NCBI GenBank assembly: GCA_039917855.1
Contig: JBDSIR010000098.1
Location: forward strand, 1 to 64,000
Direction of reading: 5' to 3'
Length of the DNA: 64,000 nucleotides
Source: CAMLHU01 sp039917855
GTDB lineage: Bacteria; Gemmatimonadota; Gemmatimonadetes; Gemmatimonadales; GWC2-71-9
Both the position numbers and the translations under genes were made by a program. Under the pieces are notes generated by a model. It did not search any database. It worked only from the letters and a program-made list of their open reading frames with translations, and was not told the DNA's origin. This document shows, piece after piece, positions 50,902 through 59,386 of this stretch (within the stretch, counting starts at the first letter, position 1; each line of letters starts with the position of its first letter).

Positions 50902-52797
50902 TTACACGAGCGTGGCAGCGTCGAGGATCAACGCCGGCACGCCATCGCCCAGGATCGCAGCGCCGGAGAAGAGCGGGAGCATCCCGCGCGGCGCTTCAAA
51001 GGGTTCGACCACGATCTCCTGCTGTCCTACCAGCGCATCGGCCAGGAGCGCCGCGCGCCGATCTCCTACCTGCAGAATGATGCCCGGGCGCCGGAGGGGC
51101 GGCGGCACATCGCTTTCGACCCCGAGGACCACCCTGAGGTCGCGGATCGGGATCACCTGATCCCGGAGCATCAGGGCGTCGGCCCCTTCGAGGAGCCCCG
51201 CCGTCTTGGGCGAGATCTCGATCGTCTCGGCCACCGTCGAGAGCGGCAGCGCATAGCGCTCGCCCCCCACCCGGGCCAGGAGGACCCGCACCACCGCGAG
51301 GGTCATCGGCAGGCGGAGGATCCACGTGGTCCCCTGCCCCTGGGTGGTCCGGATCTCGACCGCGCCGCCCAACTGGCGCACTTTCGAGACCACCACATCG
51401 ATGCCGACCCCGCGCCCGGAGACGTCGGTGACCGCCTTCGCGGTGCTGAAACCGGCGCGGGCGATGACCCGGAGGAGGGTCTCGTCGTCGAGCCGTTCGA
51501 GGTCGTCCTCGACCAGCCCTTCGCGCTTGGCCTTGAGGAGGATCGCGCCGCGGTCGAGGCCGCGACCGTCGTCGCTCACGCGGATCACCACGCCCTGCCG
51601 CTCCTGCGCCGCCGCGAGGTGGAGGCGCCCCTCGACCGGTTTTCCGGCCTGCTTCCGCTCCGCCGCCGGCTCGATCCCGTGATCGAGGGCGTTGCGGATC
51701 AGATGCAGGATCGGATCGCCGATCTCCTCGAGGATGACCCGGTCGAGCTCGATGCTCTCGCCCGCGACGTCGAACCGCACCTGCTTGCCGAGCTGACGCG
51801 CCAGATCGCGCACGAGGCGCGGGAAGCGGTCGAAGGTCTGCCACACCGGCGTCATCCGGACGGCGATGATCTCGGCCTGCATGTCGCCGGTGAGGCGGCC
51901 GATGCGCGAGGCGAGCGCTTCGAGTTCGGGGTGCTCGCGGGCCACCAGTTCCTGAAGGCGCCCCTTCGCGACCATCAGCTCGCCGACCTGGTTCATCAGG
52001 GTGTCGAGCCGGCGCAGGTCGACCCGGATGTGCGAACCGCGGTCGGCGGCGATCCGCGTGGCGCGGTCGGTCGGTTCGGCGGTCGGCGCCGCGGGCCCTT
52101 CGCCCACCTGCACCCATTCGACATCACCGGCGCCGCGCAGGGCCGACTCGATCTCGGCGGCGTTCCGCGTGCTCGCGAGGCGGAAGGCGAACTGGCCATC
52201 GAACCCGTCGGCCTCGAAGGCGTTCACCGGCGGCCGGACTCCGCTCACCGTGCCCAGCGCTTCGGCCCGCTTCAAGGCGAGGAGGGCGCGCACCCCCGGC
52301 ATCAGGGTACCGGACTTGAGCCGGATCGCCACATGGAGCCCCTCACCTGCCGGGGCTGCCGCTAGTTCCGAGATCCGATGGGCGGCGGTGGTACGCATCG
52401 CCTCGGTGTCGCTGGCGCCGGTGGCAGCTCGGTCGAGCTCGCCGCCGACCCGCCCCAGCTCGAGCTGGCCGTCGCGTCCCGCCCCCGCCTCTTCGACCCC
52501 ATCCTCCAGCGCGTCGACCGTCCGGAAGAGCAGGTCGAGGAGGTCAGGGCCGGGGACCAGCTTCCCCGCGCGGAGGCCGTCGAGCAGGTTCTCGGCGCGG
52601 TGGGCCAGGGCCGCAAGGTTCGCGTAGCCCATCGTGCCGGCCATCCCCTTCAGGGTATGGATGGAGCGGAAAAGACCGGCGACGTGGCCAGCGGCCCCGG
52701 CCGGATCGCGCTCCCACCCCAAAAGGAGCTGGTTGCAACTCCCGAGGTGTTCGCGACTCTCGGTGAGGAAGAGTTCGGCGTACTTGGAGACGTCCAT
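50902..52797 (-). CDS. cheA: Chemotaxis histidine kinase CheA
   Basis: 631 residues from ATG at 52797. P1 Hpt domain with phospho-accepting His47 in FRSIHTLKGMAGTMGY. A region at about 150-235 (AIRLKSGTLMPGVRALLALKRAEALGTV) fits the P2 CheY-binding domain. P3 dimerisation starts at SHIRVDLRRLDTLMNQVGELMVAKGRLQEL. P4 has the N box HLIRNALDHGIEPAAER, SDDGRGLD and GRGVGIDVVVSKVRQLGG. P5 is a CheW-like domain to the end. The P1 linker is longer and more charged than usual. Confidence 0.97.
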   Translation of the reverse strand: MDVSKYAELFLTESREHLGSCNQLLLGWERDPAGAAGHVAGLFRSIHTLKGMAGTMGYANLAALAHRAENLLDGLRAGKLVPGPDLLDLLFRTVDALEDGVEEAGAGRDGQLELGRVGGELDRAATGASDTEAMRTTAAHRISELAAAPAGEGLHVAIRLKSGTLMPGVRALLALKRAEALGTVSGVRPPVNAFEADGFDGQFAFRLASTRNAAEIESALRGAGDVEWVQVGEGPAAPTAEPTDRATRIAADRGSHIRVDLRRLDTLMNQVGELMVAKGRLQELVAREHPELEALASRIGRLTGDMQAEIIAVRMTPVWQTFDRFPRLVRDLARQLGKQVRFDVAGESIELDRVILEEIGDPILHLIRNALDHGIEPAAERKQAGKPVEGRLHLAAAQERQGVVIRVSDDGRGLDRGAILLKAKREGLVEDDLERLDDETLLRVIARAGFSTAKAVTDVSGRGVGIDVVVSKVRQLGGAVEIRTTQGQGTTWILRLPMTLAVVRVLLARVGGERYALPLSTVAETIEISPKTAGLLEGADALMLRDQVIPIRDLRVVLGVESDVPPPLRRPGIILQVGDRRAALLADALVGQQEIVVEPFEAPRGMLPLFSGAAILGDGVPALILDAATLV

Positions 52798-52801
52798 CGG
52801 A

Positions 52802-53164
52802 TCAGCCGAGGACGCGCTGCACCGCCTCGAGCACCCGGGAAGGCTGGAACGGCTTGACAACGAAGTCCTTCGCGCCCGCCTGGATCGCTTCGACCACCAG
52901 CGCCTGCTGCCCCATCGCGCTGCACATCAGGACCTTGGCGTCGGGGTCCTGGCGGCAGATCTCGCGGACCGCATCGATCCCACCCATGTCGGGCATCACG
53001 ATGTCCATCGTGACGAGGTCCGGCTTGAGCTGGAAATATTTTTCGACCGCCTGACGGCCCGTCTCGGCCTCGCCGACGACCTCGAATCCTGCCTGCTGCA
53101 GGATATCGGAGATCATCGTACGCATGAAGATGGCGTCGTCGCATACGAGCACGGTGTGGCTCAC
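52802..53164 (-). CDS. cheY: Response regulator CheY
   Basis: 120 residues from GTG at 53164. Single receiver domain: acidic pair Asp9-Asp10 in VLVCDDAIF, phospho-acceptor Asp54 in LVTMDIVMPDMGG, and the conserved Thr/Ser and Lys positions in VLMCSAM and DFVVKPF. It lies 4 bp upstream of cheA. It has no output domain, so it signals by binding a target. Confidence 0.96.
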   Translation of the reverse strand: MSHTVLVCDDAIFMRTMISDILQQAGFEVVGEAETGRQAVEKYFQLKPDLVTMDIVMPDMGGIDAVREICRQDPDAKVLMCSAMGQQALVVEAIQAGAKDFVVKPFQPSRVLEAVQRVLG

Positions 53165-53210
53165 GGAGTACCCTCCCGACCGATCGCTGCTGGGTGATGT
53201 CCTTGGGGGA

Positions 53211-53645
53211 TCATGCTCCGAGCACCGGCGCGAGCAGCGCATCGGTGTCGAGCACTACGAAGAGACCATCCTCACGCCGGCCCACCGCCCGCACCACCCG
53301 CGGATCGAGGCCCGGCAATCCCTCACGGCCTTCGAGGGCGCCGGCGGGAAGGGTGGTGAGATCGAGCACCTTGTCGACCGCGAGTCCCACCGCTTTCCCC
53401 CCATGTTCGAGCACCAACACACTGCGCTCTTCCACCAGGGACGGCCGCCCCAGAAGTCGGGACCCGTCGACCACCGTCAGCAGCGTGCCCCGCACATTCA
53501 TGAGTCCTTCGACTGCGTCCACCGCACCCGGAATGCGAGTGCCGCGCTGGAACGGGACGATCTCCTTGGCGGTCTCGACTGGCACCGCGCAGGTGAGGTC
53601 GCCGACCAGAAAGACCAGCAGCCGGAGCGGAGCGGTATCAGCCAT
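53211..53645 (-). CDS. CheW-like coupling protein (3)
   Basis: 144 residues from ATG at 53645. PLRLLVFLVGDLTCAVPVETAKEIVPFQRGTRIPGAVDAVEGLMNVRGTLLTVVDGSRLLG and SVLVLEHGGKAVGLAVDKVLDL are a CheW domain. It is the first gene of the Che block and overlaps the 3' end of rluD by 8 bp, so the operon may begin further upstream. Confidence 0.93.
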   Translation of the reverse strand: MADTAPLRLLVFLVGDLTCAVPVETAKEIVPFQRGTRIPGAVDAVEGLMNVRGTLLTVVDGSRLLGRPSLVEERSVLVLEHGGKAVGLAVDKVLDLTTLPAGALEGREGLPGLDPRVVRAVGRREDGLFVVLDTDALLAPVLGA

Positions 53646-54660
53646 TATCCTTGAAGAAGCCAAGATAGCCAAGGCCTTGTCGGTCAGCAACTTCGGGCCC
53701 CTCCCTCGAACCCCCTCCCGATGCAAGGAATAGGGACTCCCGGAGGTCGGCCGGCCACTCGCTCTGGAACAGGAGAGCCACCCCGCTGATGGGATGGCGA
53801 AAGCCGAGCTCCGCGGCGTGCAGTGCCTGCCGGGGAGTCCCCCGTTCCAGGGCTTCGGCCGTGAGCCGGGAGGCTCCGCCGATGCGCCGGCTCCCTCCCG
53901 CCCCATAGACCGGATCACCCACCACGGGGTGCCCGATGTGCGCGAGATGGACGCGGATCTGGTGGGTCCGGCCGCTGTGCAGAACGCAGCGGACGAGGTC
54001 GCAGACCCCGAAACGGGCCACCACGTGGACGTCGGTGCGGGCGGCGCGCCCCCCCTCTACGATGGCCATGCGGGTGCGGTCCTTGGGATGCCGGTCGATC
54101 GGCGCCTCGATGATGGTCGGGTCCTCGTCGATGTGCCCCCACGCCAGTGCCGCGTACCGCCGGTTCACCTTGCGCTGAGCCAACGCCGCCCCGAGGCGGC
54201 GATGGGTCAGGTCGTCCTTGGCCACGACGATGAGGCCGGAGGTATCCCGATCGAGCCGGTGCACGATGCCGGGACGCCCCTGCACGCCGCCGCCCAGGGC
54301 GGTCCCGCGCGCCATGAGGGCATTGACGAGGGTGTCGTCCCAGTGACCCGGCGCGGGATGGACCACCAGTCCCGCCGGCTTGTCGATGATGGCGAGGTAC
54401 TCGTCCTCCCACACCACCTGCAGCGGGATGTTCGCCGGACGCAGATGCCGCGGTGGAGCGACCTCGGGGATGGTGACGACCACATCGTCCCCGTGCTCCA
54501 GGATCCGCGAGGCGCGGGCCACGGCGCCGTTGACCTCCACCTGTTTGTCGGCCACGAGGCGCGCGGCCTGGGTGCGGGAGAGACTCAGCTGATCGGCGAG
54601 GAAACGATCGAGGCGCTCCGTCTTGGCCGGCAGGACCGCGAACCGGCGGAGATCGAGCAT
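53638..54660 (-). CDS. rluD: 23S rRNA pseudouridine synthase, RluD type
   Basis: 340 residues from ATG at 54660. An S4 domain (ERLDRFLADQLSLSRTQAARLVADKQVEVNG) precedes the RluA-family catalytic domain with VHRLDRDTSGLIVVAK (catalytic Asp139), LHSGRTHQIRVHLAHIGHPVVGDPVYG and RQALHAAELGFRHP. RluD modifies helix 69 of 23S rRNA. RluC or RluA cannot be excluded from motifs alone. The last residues extend past the usual end (RQGLGYLGFFKDNG) into cheW. Confidence 0.9.
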   Translation of the reverse strand: MLDLRRFAVLPAKTERLDRFLADQLSLSRTQAARLVADKQVEVNGAVARASRILEHGDDVVVTIPEVAPPRHLRPANIPLQVVWEDEYLAIIDKPAGLVVHPAPGHWDDTLVNALMARGTALGGGVQGRPGIVHRLDRDTSGLIVVAKDDLTHRRLGAALAQRKVNRRYAALAWGHIDEDPTIIEAPIDRHPKDRTRMAIVEGGRAARTDVHVVARFGVCDLVRCVLHSGRTHQIRVHLAHIGHPVVGDPVYGAGGSRRIGGASRLTAEALERGTPRQALHAAELGFRHPISGVALLFQSEWPADLRESLFLASGGGSREGPEVADRQGLGYLGFFKDNG

Positions 54661-54668
54661 GGGGGAGG

Positions 54669-55235
54669 TCAGTGCGTGGGCGGAGTATTGGCGGGCGGAA
54701 CGCCCACCGTACCCTCGGCATGCTCGACCGGGACGGTCACGCCGCGGCTCTTCTCGCGGTCGTTGTCCTCCTGCCAGAGGGACCAGGCGAGGAGGATCGC
54801 GCCACAGCTCACACCGATATCGGCCACGTTGAACGTGGGCCACCGATGGATGCCGACGCCGACGTCCAGGAAGTCCACGACGCCCTGGCCGCTGCGGATC
54901 CGGTCGACGAGGTTGCCGAAGGCGCCCCCGGTGACGAGACCGCAGGCGAGCTGCCGGAGACGATCGCCGGGGGTCGCGGTGCGGCTCATCCGGTCGAGGA
55001 TGATGATCGCCGCCACGGCGACCGCAAGGAAGATCCAGCGCGACCAGGGGCCGAGGTGGAGGCCGAAGGCGGCGCCGGGGTTGTAGACCAGCCGGAGCTG
55101 GAAGGTGTCGCCCATCACGGACACCGCGCTCCGGAGCGCGAGAGTGGCTTCGGCGAGCAGCTTGGTGGCGAGGTCCGCCACCACCACGATCACCGCCGCG
55201 ACCCAGAAGAGCCGGCGCTCAACGGCGCTTGGCAT
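54669..55235 (-). CDS. lspA: Lipoprotein signal peptidase
   Basis: 188 residues, four membrane helices. Catalytic Asp121 in GNLVDRIRSGQGVVDFLD and Asp139 in FNVADIGVSCG; VYNPGAAFG is the conserved loop. The C-terminus (GTVGVPPANTPPTH) is a low-complexity tail encoded by a GGGCGT..CGCCCGCCAA repeat also seen in the linker of the DnaA-type gene. It processes the several lipoproteins predicted here. It overlaps the DksA-like gene by 17 bp. Confidence 0.95.
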   Translation of the reverse strand: MPSAVERRLFWVAAVIVVVADLATKLLAEATLALRSAVSVMGDTFQLRLVYNPGAAFGLHLGPWSRWIFLAVAVAAIIILDRMSRTATPGDRLRQLACGLVTGGAFGNLVDRIRSGQGVVDFLDVGVGIHRWPTFNVADIGVSCGAILLAWSLWQEDNDREKSRGVTVPVEHAEGTVGVPPANTPPTH

Positions 55236-55602
55236 CCTCTTCCTTTTCCTTGCAGGAGATGCAGAGCCGCGCGTGCGGCAAGGCGTCGAGCCGCTCGTAG
55301 CCGATCTCGCTGCCGCAGGTCTCGCACTTGCCGAACTTGTCGGGCGCCGAGTAGAGCCGGCGAAGCGCCTGGTTCACGTGCCAGAGGTAGCGCCCCTCCT
55401 TGGAGGCCATCAGGAACTGTTTCTCTCGCTCCATGGCGTCGGTGCCCTGATCGGCCATGTGGAACGAGTAGGAGGAGAGATCGCCGTCGGCGCCCTGGAG
55501 GGTGGCACTGAAGGACTCGTCGTAGAATCCGAGCTCCTTCATGACGCGCGTCCGTTCCTCGAGGAGGCGCTTCTCCAGATGGGTGAGGTGCTTCTTGATC
55601 AT
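55219..55602 (-). CDS. DksA/TraR-type zinc-finger protein
   Basis: 127 residues from ATG at 55602. An N-terminal coiled coil (KKHLTHLEKRLLEERTRVMKEL), then a C4 zinc finger with Cys93, Cys96, Cys114 and Cys117 (GKCETCGSEIGYERLDALPHARLCISCKEKEE). Proteins of this group act in the RNA polymerase secondary channel, but the acidic DxxDxA tip of true DksA is not clear. This may be a general stress or YteA-like member. It sits between ileS and lspA, a common arrangement. Confidence 0.88.
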   Translation of the reverse strand: MIKKHLTHLEKRLLEERTRVMKELGFYDESFSATLQGADGDLSSYSFHMADQGTDAMEREKQFLMASKEGRYLWHVNQALRRLYSAPDKFGKCETCGSEIGYERLDALPHARLCISCKEKEEDAKRR

Positions 55603-55622
55603 ACGCTCCGGGGGGTTCGTGG

Positions 55623-58600
55623 TCAGGCGCCGGCGCCGAGGCGCGCGAGGCCGACAGTGACGGAGTGACCGTCGAGATCCAACTGCTGCTCGAGCTCGGG
55701 CTTGTCGAGCGTCCCGCCGGGCTCGAACCGACGGGCGAGCGTCTCTTCGATGATGAACGCCTGGTGGTTCCGGGCCGCCGCCAGCACGGCCTCGGGACCG
55801 CGGACAATGAGGGTGATCCGGTCGGTGACCGCGAAGCCGGCGTCCTTCCGGAGCCGCTGCACCCGGCTCACCAGTTCGCGGGCCAATCCTTCGGACTCGA
55901 GCTCGGGAGTGACCACCGGGTCGAGCGCCGCGACGTAAGGGCCGTCGGCCTGCGTCAGCCAATCGCTCGCAATCTCGCGCTCGATGATCACATCTTCAGA
56001 ATTGTAGGCGAACTCCCCGACCTGAGCTGACTGCCCCGCCTCGAGCCGGTCGAGGTCTTCGGAAGTCAGTTTCCCAACGGCCGCCGCCGCATGCTTTGTA
56101 TCGCCACCGAATCGCTTGCCGAGCGTCTTGAAATTCGGCTTACCGCGAAGTGTCACGAGTGAATCTTGGTTCGCCACCAGAATCAATTCTTTGACATTCA
56201 CCTCTTCGAGGAGCAGCGGCTGCAAGGCCATGAACTCGCGGGCGAACAGTTGGGCCCTCCCGATGGGAACCGCGACCTTCATGCGGGCGAGCGGCTGACG
56301 AACCTTGAGCTTCCCTTGCTCTCGCGCCGAACGGGCCAATGACACCAACTTTCGGACCGCGTGCATCGCCTGCGACAGCGCATCATCATCCAAAATGCTA
56401 ACGATGGTGTCACGTGGTGTCGGCCACTGCGCCAGATGCACGGAGTTCCCATTGAGCGCGCGATGGAGCCAGTCGCTTTGGAACGGGGCCGCCGGGGCCA
56501 GAAGCCGCGCCACCGTGGTGAGACACTCGTGGAGCGTCGCCAGCGCCGCGGGGTCACCGCTGGGGCGGTCGGGGGCCCAGAACCGGGCGCGATTGGTCCG
56601 CACGTACCAGTTCGACAGGTCGTCCACTACGAAATCCATCAGGGCCCGGACCCCGGCGGTGACATCGTACCCCTCCCAGGCGGCAGTCACAGCGCGCACA
56701 GTATAGTCGAGACGCCCCAGAATCCAACGGTCCGACCTCTCGGTCGGGGGCTGGGGGTTCGGGGTTGGGGGCTTGTCGGCGCCGGCAGTCGAAAGTCCAG
56801 CCCCAAGCCCCAAGCCCTTAGCCTCTGGCCGCCACTCCCCAGCATAGAGCTGAAAGAACCCGTATGCGTTCCGCAGGGTGTTCAGGAACCCACCCACCGA
56901 CTCGGGGATCGCCTTGAGGTCGAACCGCTTGGGGAGCCAGACTTGGCTCGACGCGAGCAGGTAGAGCCGAGTGGTGTCGGCGCCGTACTGGTCGAGGACC
57001 TTCCACGGGTCGACCACGTTCCCCTTCGACTTCGACATCTTCTGGCCCTCGACGTCGAGGACCAGTTCGTTGACGATGACGTTCCGATATGCCGGCCGGT
57101 CGAAGACGGTGGCCGCGATGGCGAGGAGGGAGTAGAACCACCCGCGCGTCTGGTCGACGCCCTCGCAGATGTAGTCGGCGACTTCGTGGGCCTTGAACTG
57201 GTCGGCGTTCTCGAACGGGTAGTGCCATTGCGCCACCGGCATCGCGCCTGAATCGAACCAGGTGTCGATCACCTCGGGGGTGCGCTTCATGGTGCCGCCG
57301 CAGCTGCACTTCCAGCTCCAGGCGTCGATGAAGGGCTTGTGGGGGTCGAAGTCCTTGGGACGCTTGCGTCCCGCGGCCTGCTCCAGCGCCTCGTAGCTCC
57401 CGATCACGGTGACGTGCTTCACGTCCTGGTCGCACACCCAGACCGGGAGGGGGGTGCCCCAGTAGCGGTCGCGCGAGAGGGCCCAATCCACGTTGTTCTC
57501 GAGCCAGCCGCCGAACCGCCCGTCGCGGATCTCGGGTGGATTCCAGTTGACCTGCTGGTTGATCTCGATCATCCGCGCCTTGACCGCGGTGGTGCGGACG
57601 AACCAGGAATCCTTGGCGAAATAGATCAGCTTGCTCGAGCAGCGCCAACAGTGGGGGTACGAATGCACGTGCTGCTCGGTCAGGAGGTGCCGTCCGTCGG
57701 TCTTCAAGCGACGGATGATGAGCTCGTTGGTCGCCTCGGCGGTGACCAGCTTCCCCTCGATCTCCGGCCACGTCGTGCCCTTGAAGGTCCCGTCGGCGGC
57801 CACCGGGCGCACCATCGCCAGGCCGTGCTCCTTCCCGGCGGCGTGGTCGTCGGAGCCGAACGCGGGGGCCATATGCACTATGCCCGAGCCGTCCTCGGCG
57901 GTCACGAACTTCCCGGGGATGACGATCGAGTGGATACCCGCTTCGGGATCGGGGACGACGTTGAGCGGCCGGGTGTAGCGAAGTCCCACCAGCGCGCGTC
58001 CCAGCACGGTCGAAAGCAGCGGCGACTCGGCGATCGCTTTCCCCTGCAGCTTGATCGCACTGGCCCGGGCCACCGCCAGCACGAGCTTCCGGCCCCCGAC
58101 CTCGTACACACCGTACTCGAGTTCCGGATCGACTGCGGCGGCGACGTTGCTCGGGAGGGTCCAGGGCGTCGTGGTCCAGACGACGAGCTCCCGTCCCGAG
58201 CCATCCTCCAACGGGAAGGTGACGTAGATGCTCTTGTCGGTGATCTCTTCGTAGCCGAGGGCGAGCTCGTGGCTCGAGAGGACGGTGCCGCAGCGGGGGC
58301 AGTACGGCAGCACCCGGTGTCCCCGATAGAGCAGATCCTTCTGGTGCAGCTGTGACAGCAACCACCAGACCGACTCCACGTACTCGTTGGAGTAGGTGAC
58401 GTAGGGGGCGTCGTAGTCGAGCCAGTAGCCGGTGCGCTCGGAGAGCTTTTCCCAATCACCCTTGTACTGGAAGACGCTCTCGCGGCAGAGGGCATTGAAC
58501 TTCTCGACGCCGTAGGCCTCGATGTCCTTCTTGCCGGTGAAGCCGAGCTTCTTTTCGACCTCGAGCTCGACCGGGAGGCCGTGGGTGTCCCACCCCGCCT

Positions 58601-58853
58601 TCCGCGTCACCCGCCGGCCCTGGGCCACGCGGAAGCGGCAGATGAGGTCCTTGATGGTGCGGGAGAAGACGTGATGGATGCCCGGGCGGCCGTTGGCGGT
58701 CGGCGGCCCTTCGAAGAACACGAACGGCGCGCCCTCGGCGCGCGAACGTTGCACCTGCTGGAAGAGCTGTTCGTCCTTCCACGTGCTGAGGATCCCGTCC
58801 TCGAGCGCCGTGGCCGAGGCCGGCCAGGCGGGGTAGTGGCTCACTCCGGTCAC
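55623..58853 (-). CDS. ileS: Isoleucyl-tRNA synthetase with an in-frame repeat insertion
   Basis: 1076 residues. Class Ia synthetase with FVFFEGPPTANGRPGIHHVFSRTIKDLICRF (HIGH motif in the GIHHV form of the eukaryote-like type), RKAGWDTHGLPVELEVEKKLG, an editing domain, and KMSKSKGNVVDPW. Between the catalytic and anticodon-binding domains is an extra peptide, GLGLGAGLSTAG then DKPPTPNPQPPTE. It is encoded by inverted repeat arms and placed just before RSDRWILGRLDYTV. The 3' third of the gene is less G+C-rich than the 5' part. It overlaps divIVA by 4 bp. Confidence 0.96.
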   Translation of the reverse strand: MTGVSHYPAWPASATALEDGILSTWKDEQLFQQVQRSRAEGAPFVFFEGPPTANGRPGIHHVFSRTIKDLICRFRVAQGRRVTRKAGWDTHGLPVELEVEKKLGFTGKKDIEAYGVEKFNALCRESVFQYKGDWEKLSERTGYWLDYDAPYVTYSNEYVESVWWLLSQLHQKDLLYRGHRVLPYCPRCGTVLSSHELALGYEEITDKSIYVTFPLEDGSGRELVVWTTTPWTLPSNVAAAVDPELEYGVYEVGGRKLVLAVARASAIKLQGKAIAESPLLSTVLGRALVGLRYTRPLNVVPDPEAGIHSIVIPGKFVTAEDGSGIVHMAPAFGSDDHAAGKEHGLAMVRPVAADGTFKGTTWPEIEGKLVTAEATNELIIRRLKTDGRHLLTEQHVHSYPHCWRCSSKLIYFAKDSWFVRTTAVKARMIEINQQVNWNPPEIRDGRFGGWLENNVDWALSRDRYWGTPLPVWVCDQDVKHVTVIGSYEALEQAAGRKRPKDFDPHKPFIDAWSWKCSCGGTMKRTPEVIDTWFDSGAMPVAQWHYPFENADQFKAHEVADYICEGVDQTRGWFYSLLAIAATVFDRPAYRNVIVNELVLDVEGQKMSKSKGNVVDPWKVLDQYGADTTRLYLLASSQVWLPKRFDLKAIPESVGGFLNTLRNAYGFFQLYAGEWRPEAKGLGLGAGLSTAGADKPPTPNPQPPTERSDRWILGRLDYTVRAVTAAWEGYDVTAGVRALMDFVVDDLSNWYVRTNRARFWAPDRPSGDPAALATLHECLTTVARLLAPAAPFQSDWLHRALNGNSVHLAQWPTPRDTIVSILDDDALSQAMHAVRKLVSLARSAREQGKLKVRQPLARMKVAVPIGRAQLFAREFMALQPLLLEEVNVKELILVANQDSLVTLRGKPNFKTLGKRFGGDTKHAAAAVGKLTSEDLDRLEAGQSAQVGEFAYNSEDVIIEREIASDWLTQADGPYVAALDPVVTPELESEGLARELVSRVQRLRKDAGFAVTDRITLIVRGPEAVLAAARNHQAFIIEETLARRFEPGGTLDKPELEQQLDLDGHSVTVGLARLGAGA
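56746..56818. repeat. Inverted short-tandem-repeat arms inside ileS
   Basis: Left arm 56746-56775 is made of GGGGGCT/GGGGGTT/GGGGTT units; right arm 56797-56818 has AGCCCCA repeats, the reverse complement. They are separated by about 21 bp. In frame, they encode the Pro/Gly/Leu-rich insert between two IleRS domains. Confidence 0.75.
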
Positions 58854-59386
58854 ACCTTGCGCTTGAGGACCAGTTCCGTCTGCGGATCGTTCCGCTCCAC
58901 CTGGAGCTGGGCGCGGGCCTGCGAGCTCGCCTGCAGTCCCTCGACCTCGCCGAGCTGGCGCTCGAGCAGGGCGCGGAAATTGGCGAGGTAGGACGAGAAT
59001 TGCCGCTGGGCGGCCTCGAAGCGTTCGCGCACCATCCGCTCCTGCTCCTCGGCGCGCGCCACCACGCGGAGCGCTTCCGCCTTGGCCTCGCGCAGGACCG
59101 CCTCGGCCTCGCGCTCCGACTGCTGCTTGGTGTCGGCGCGGAGCTGTTGGGCCGAGACCAGGGCTTCGTTCATCGCCCGCTCGCGCTCCCGGAAGGAGCG
59201 GAGTTGTTCCTGCATCCCGCGGAGCCGCTCTTCCAGCTGCGAGCGTTCGCGGAGGAGGCGGTCGACCGCCTCGGCGACGCGGGTACGGAACTCCTCGACT
59301 TGGGCGGCATCATACCCGCGGAAGGCGCGCGCGAATTCTTGTCCGCGCACGTCGTGCGGCGTGAGATTGAAGGCATCGTCGGTCAT
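58850..59386 (-). CDS. DivIVA-family coiled-coil protein
   Basis: 178 residues. The N-terminal membrane-curvature domain has LTPHDVRGQEFARAFRGYDAAQVEEFRTRVAEAVDRLL, typical of DivIVA/GpsB/Wag31. The rest is a long charged coiled coil (EERLRGMQEQLRSFRERERAMNEALVSAQQLRADTKQQSEREAEAVLREAKAEAL). It marks poles or septa. It lies between yggS and ileS, matching a conserved yggS-divIVA-ileS order known in other bacteria. Confidence 0.9.
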   Translation of the reverse strand: MTDDAFNLTPHDVRGQEFARAFRGYDAAQVEEFRTRVAEAVDRLLRERSQLEERLRGMQEQLRSFRERERAMNEALVSAQQLRADTKQQSEREAEAVLREAKAEALRVVARAEEQERMVRERFEAAQRQFSSYLANFRALLERQLGEVEGLQASSQARAQLQVERNDPQTELVLKRKV

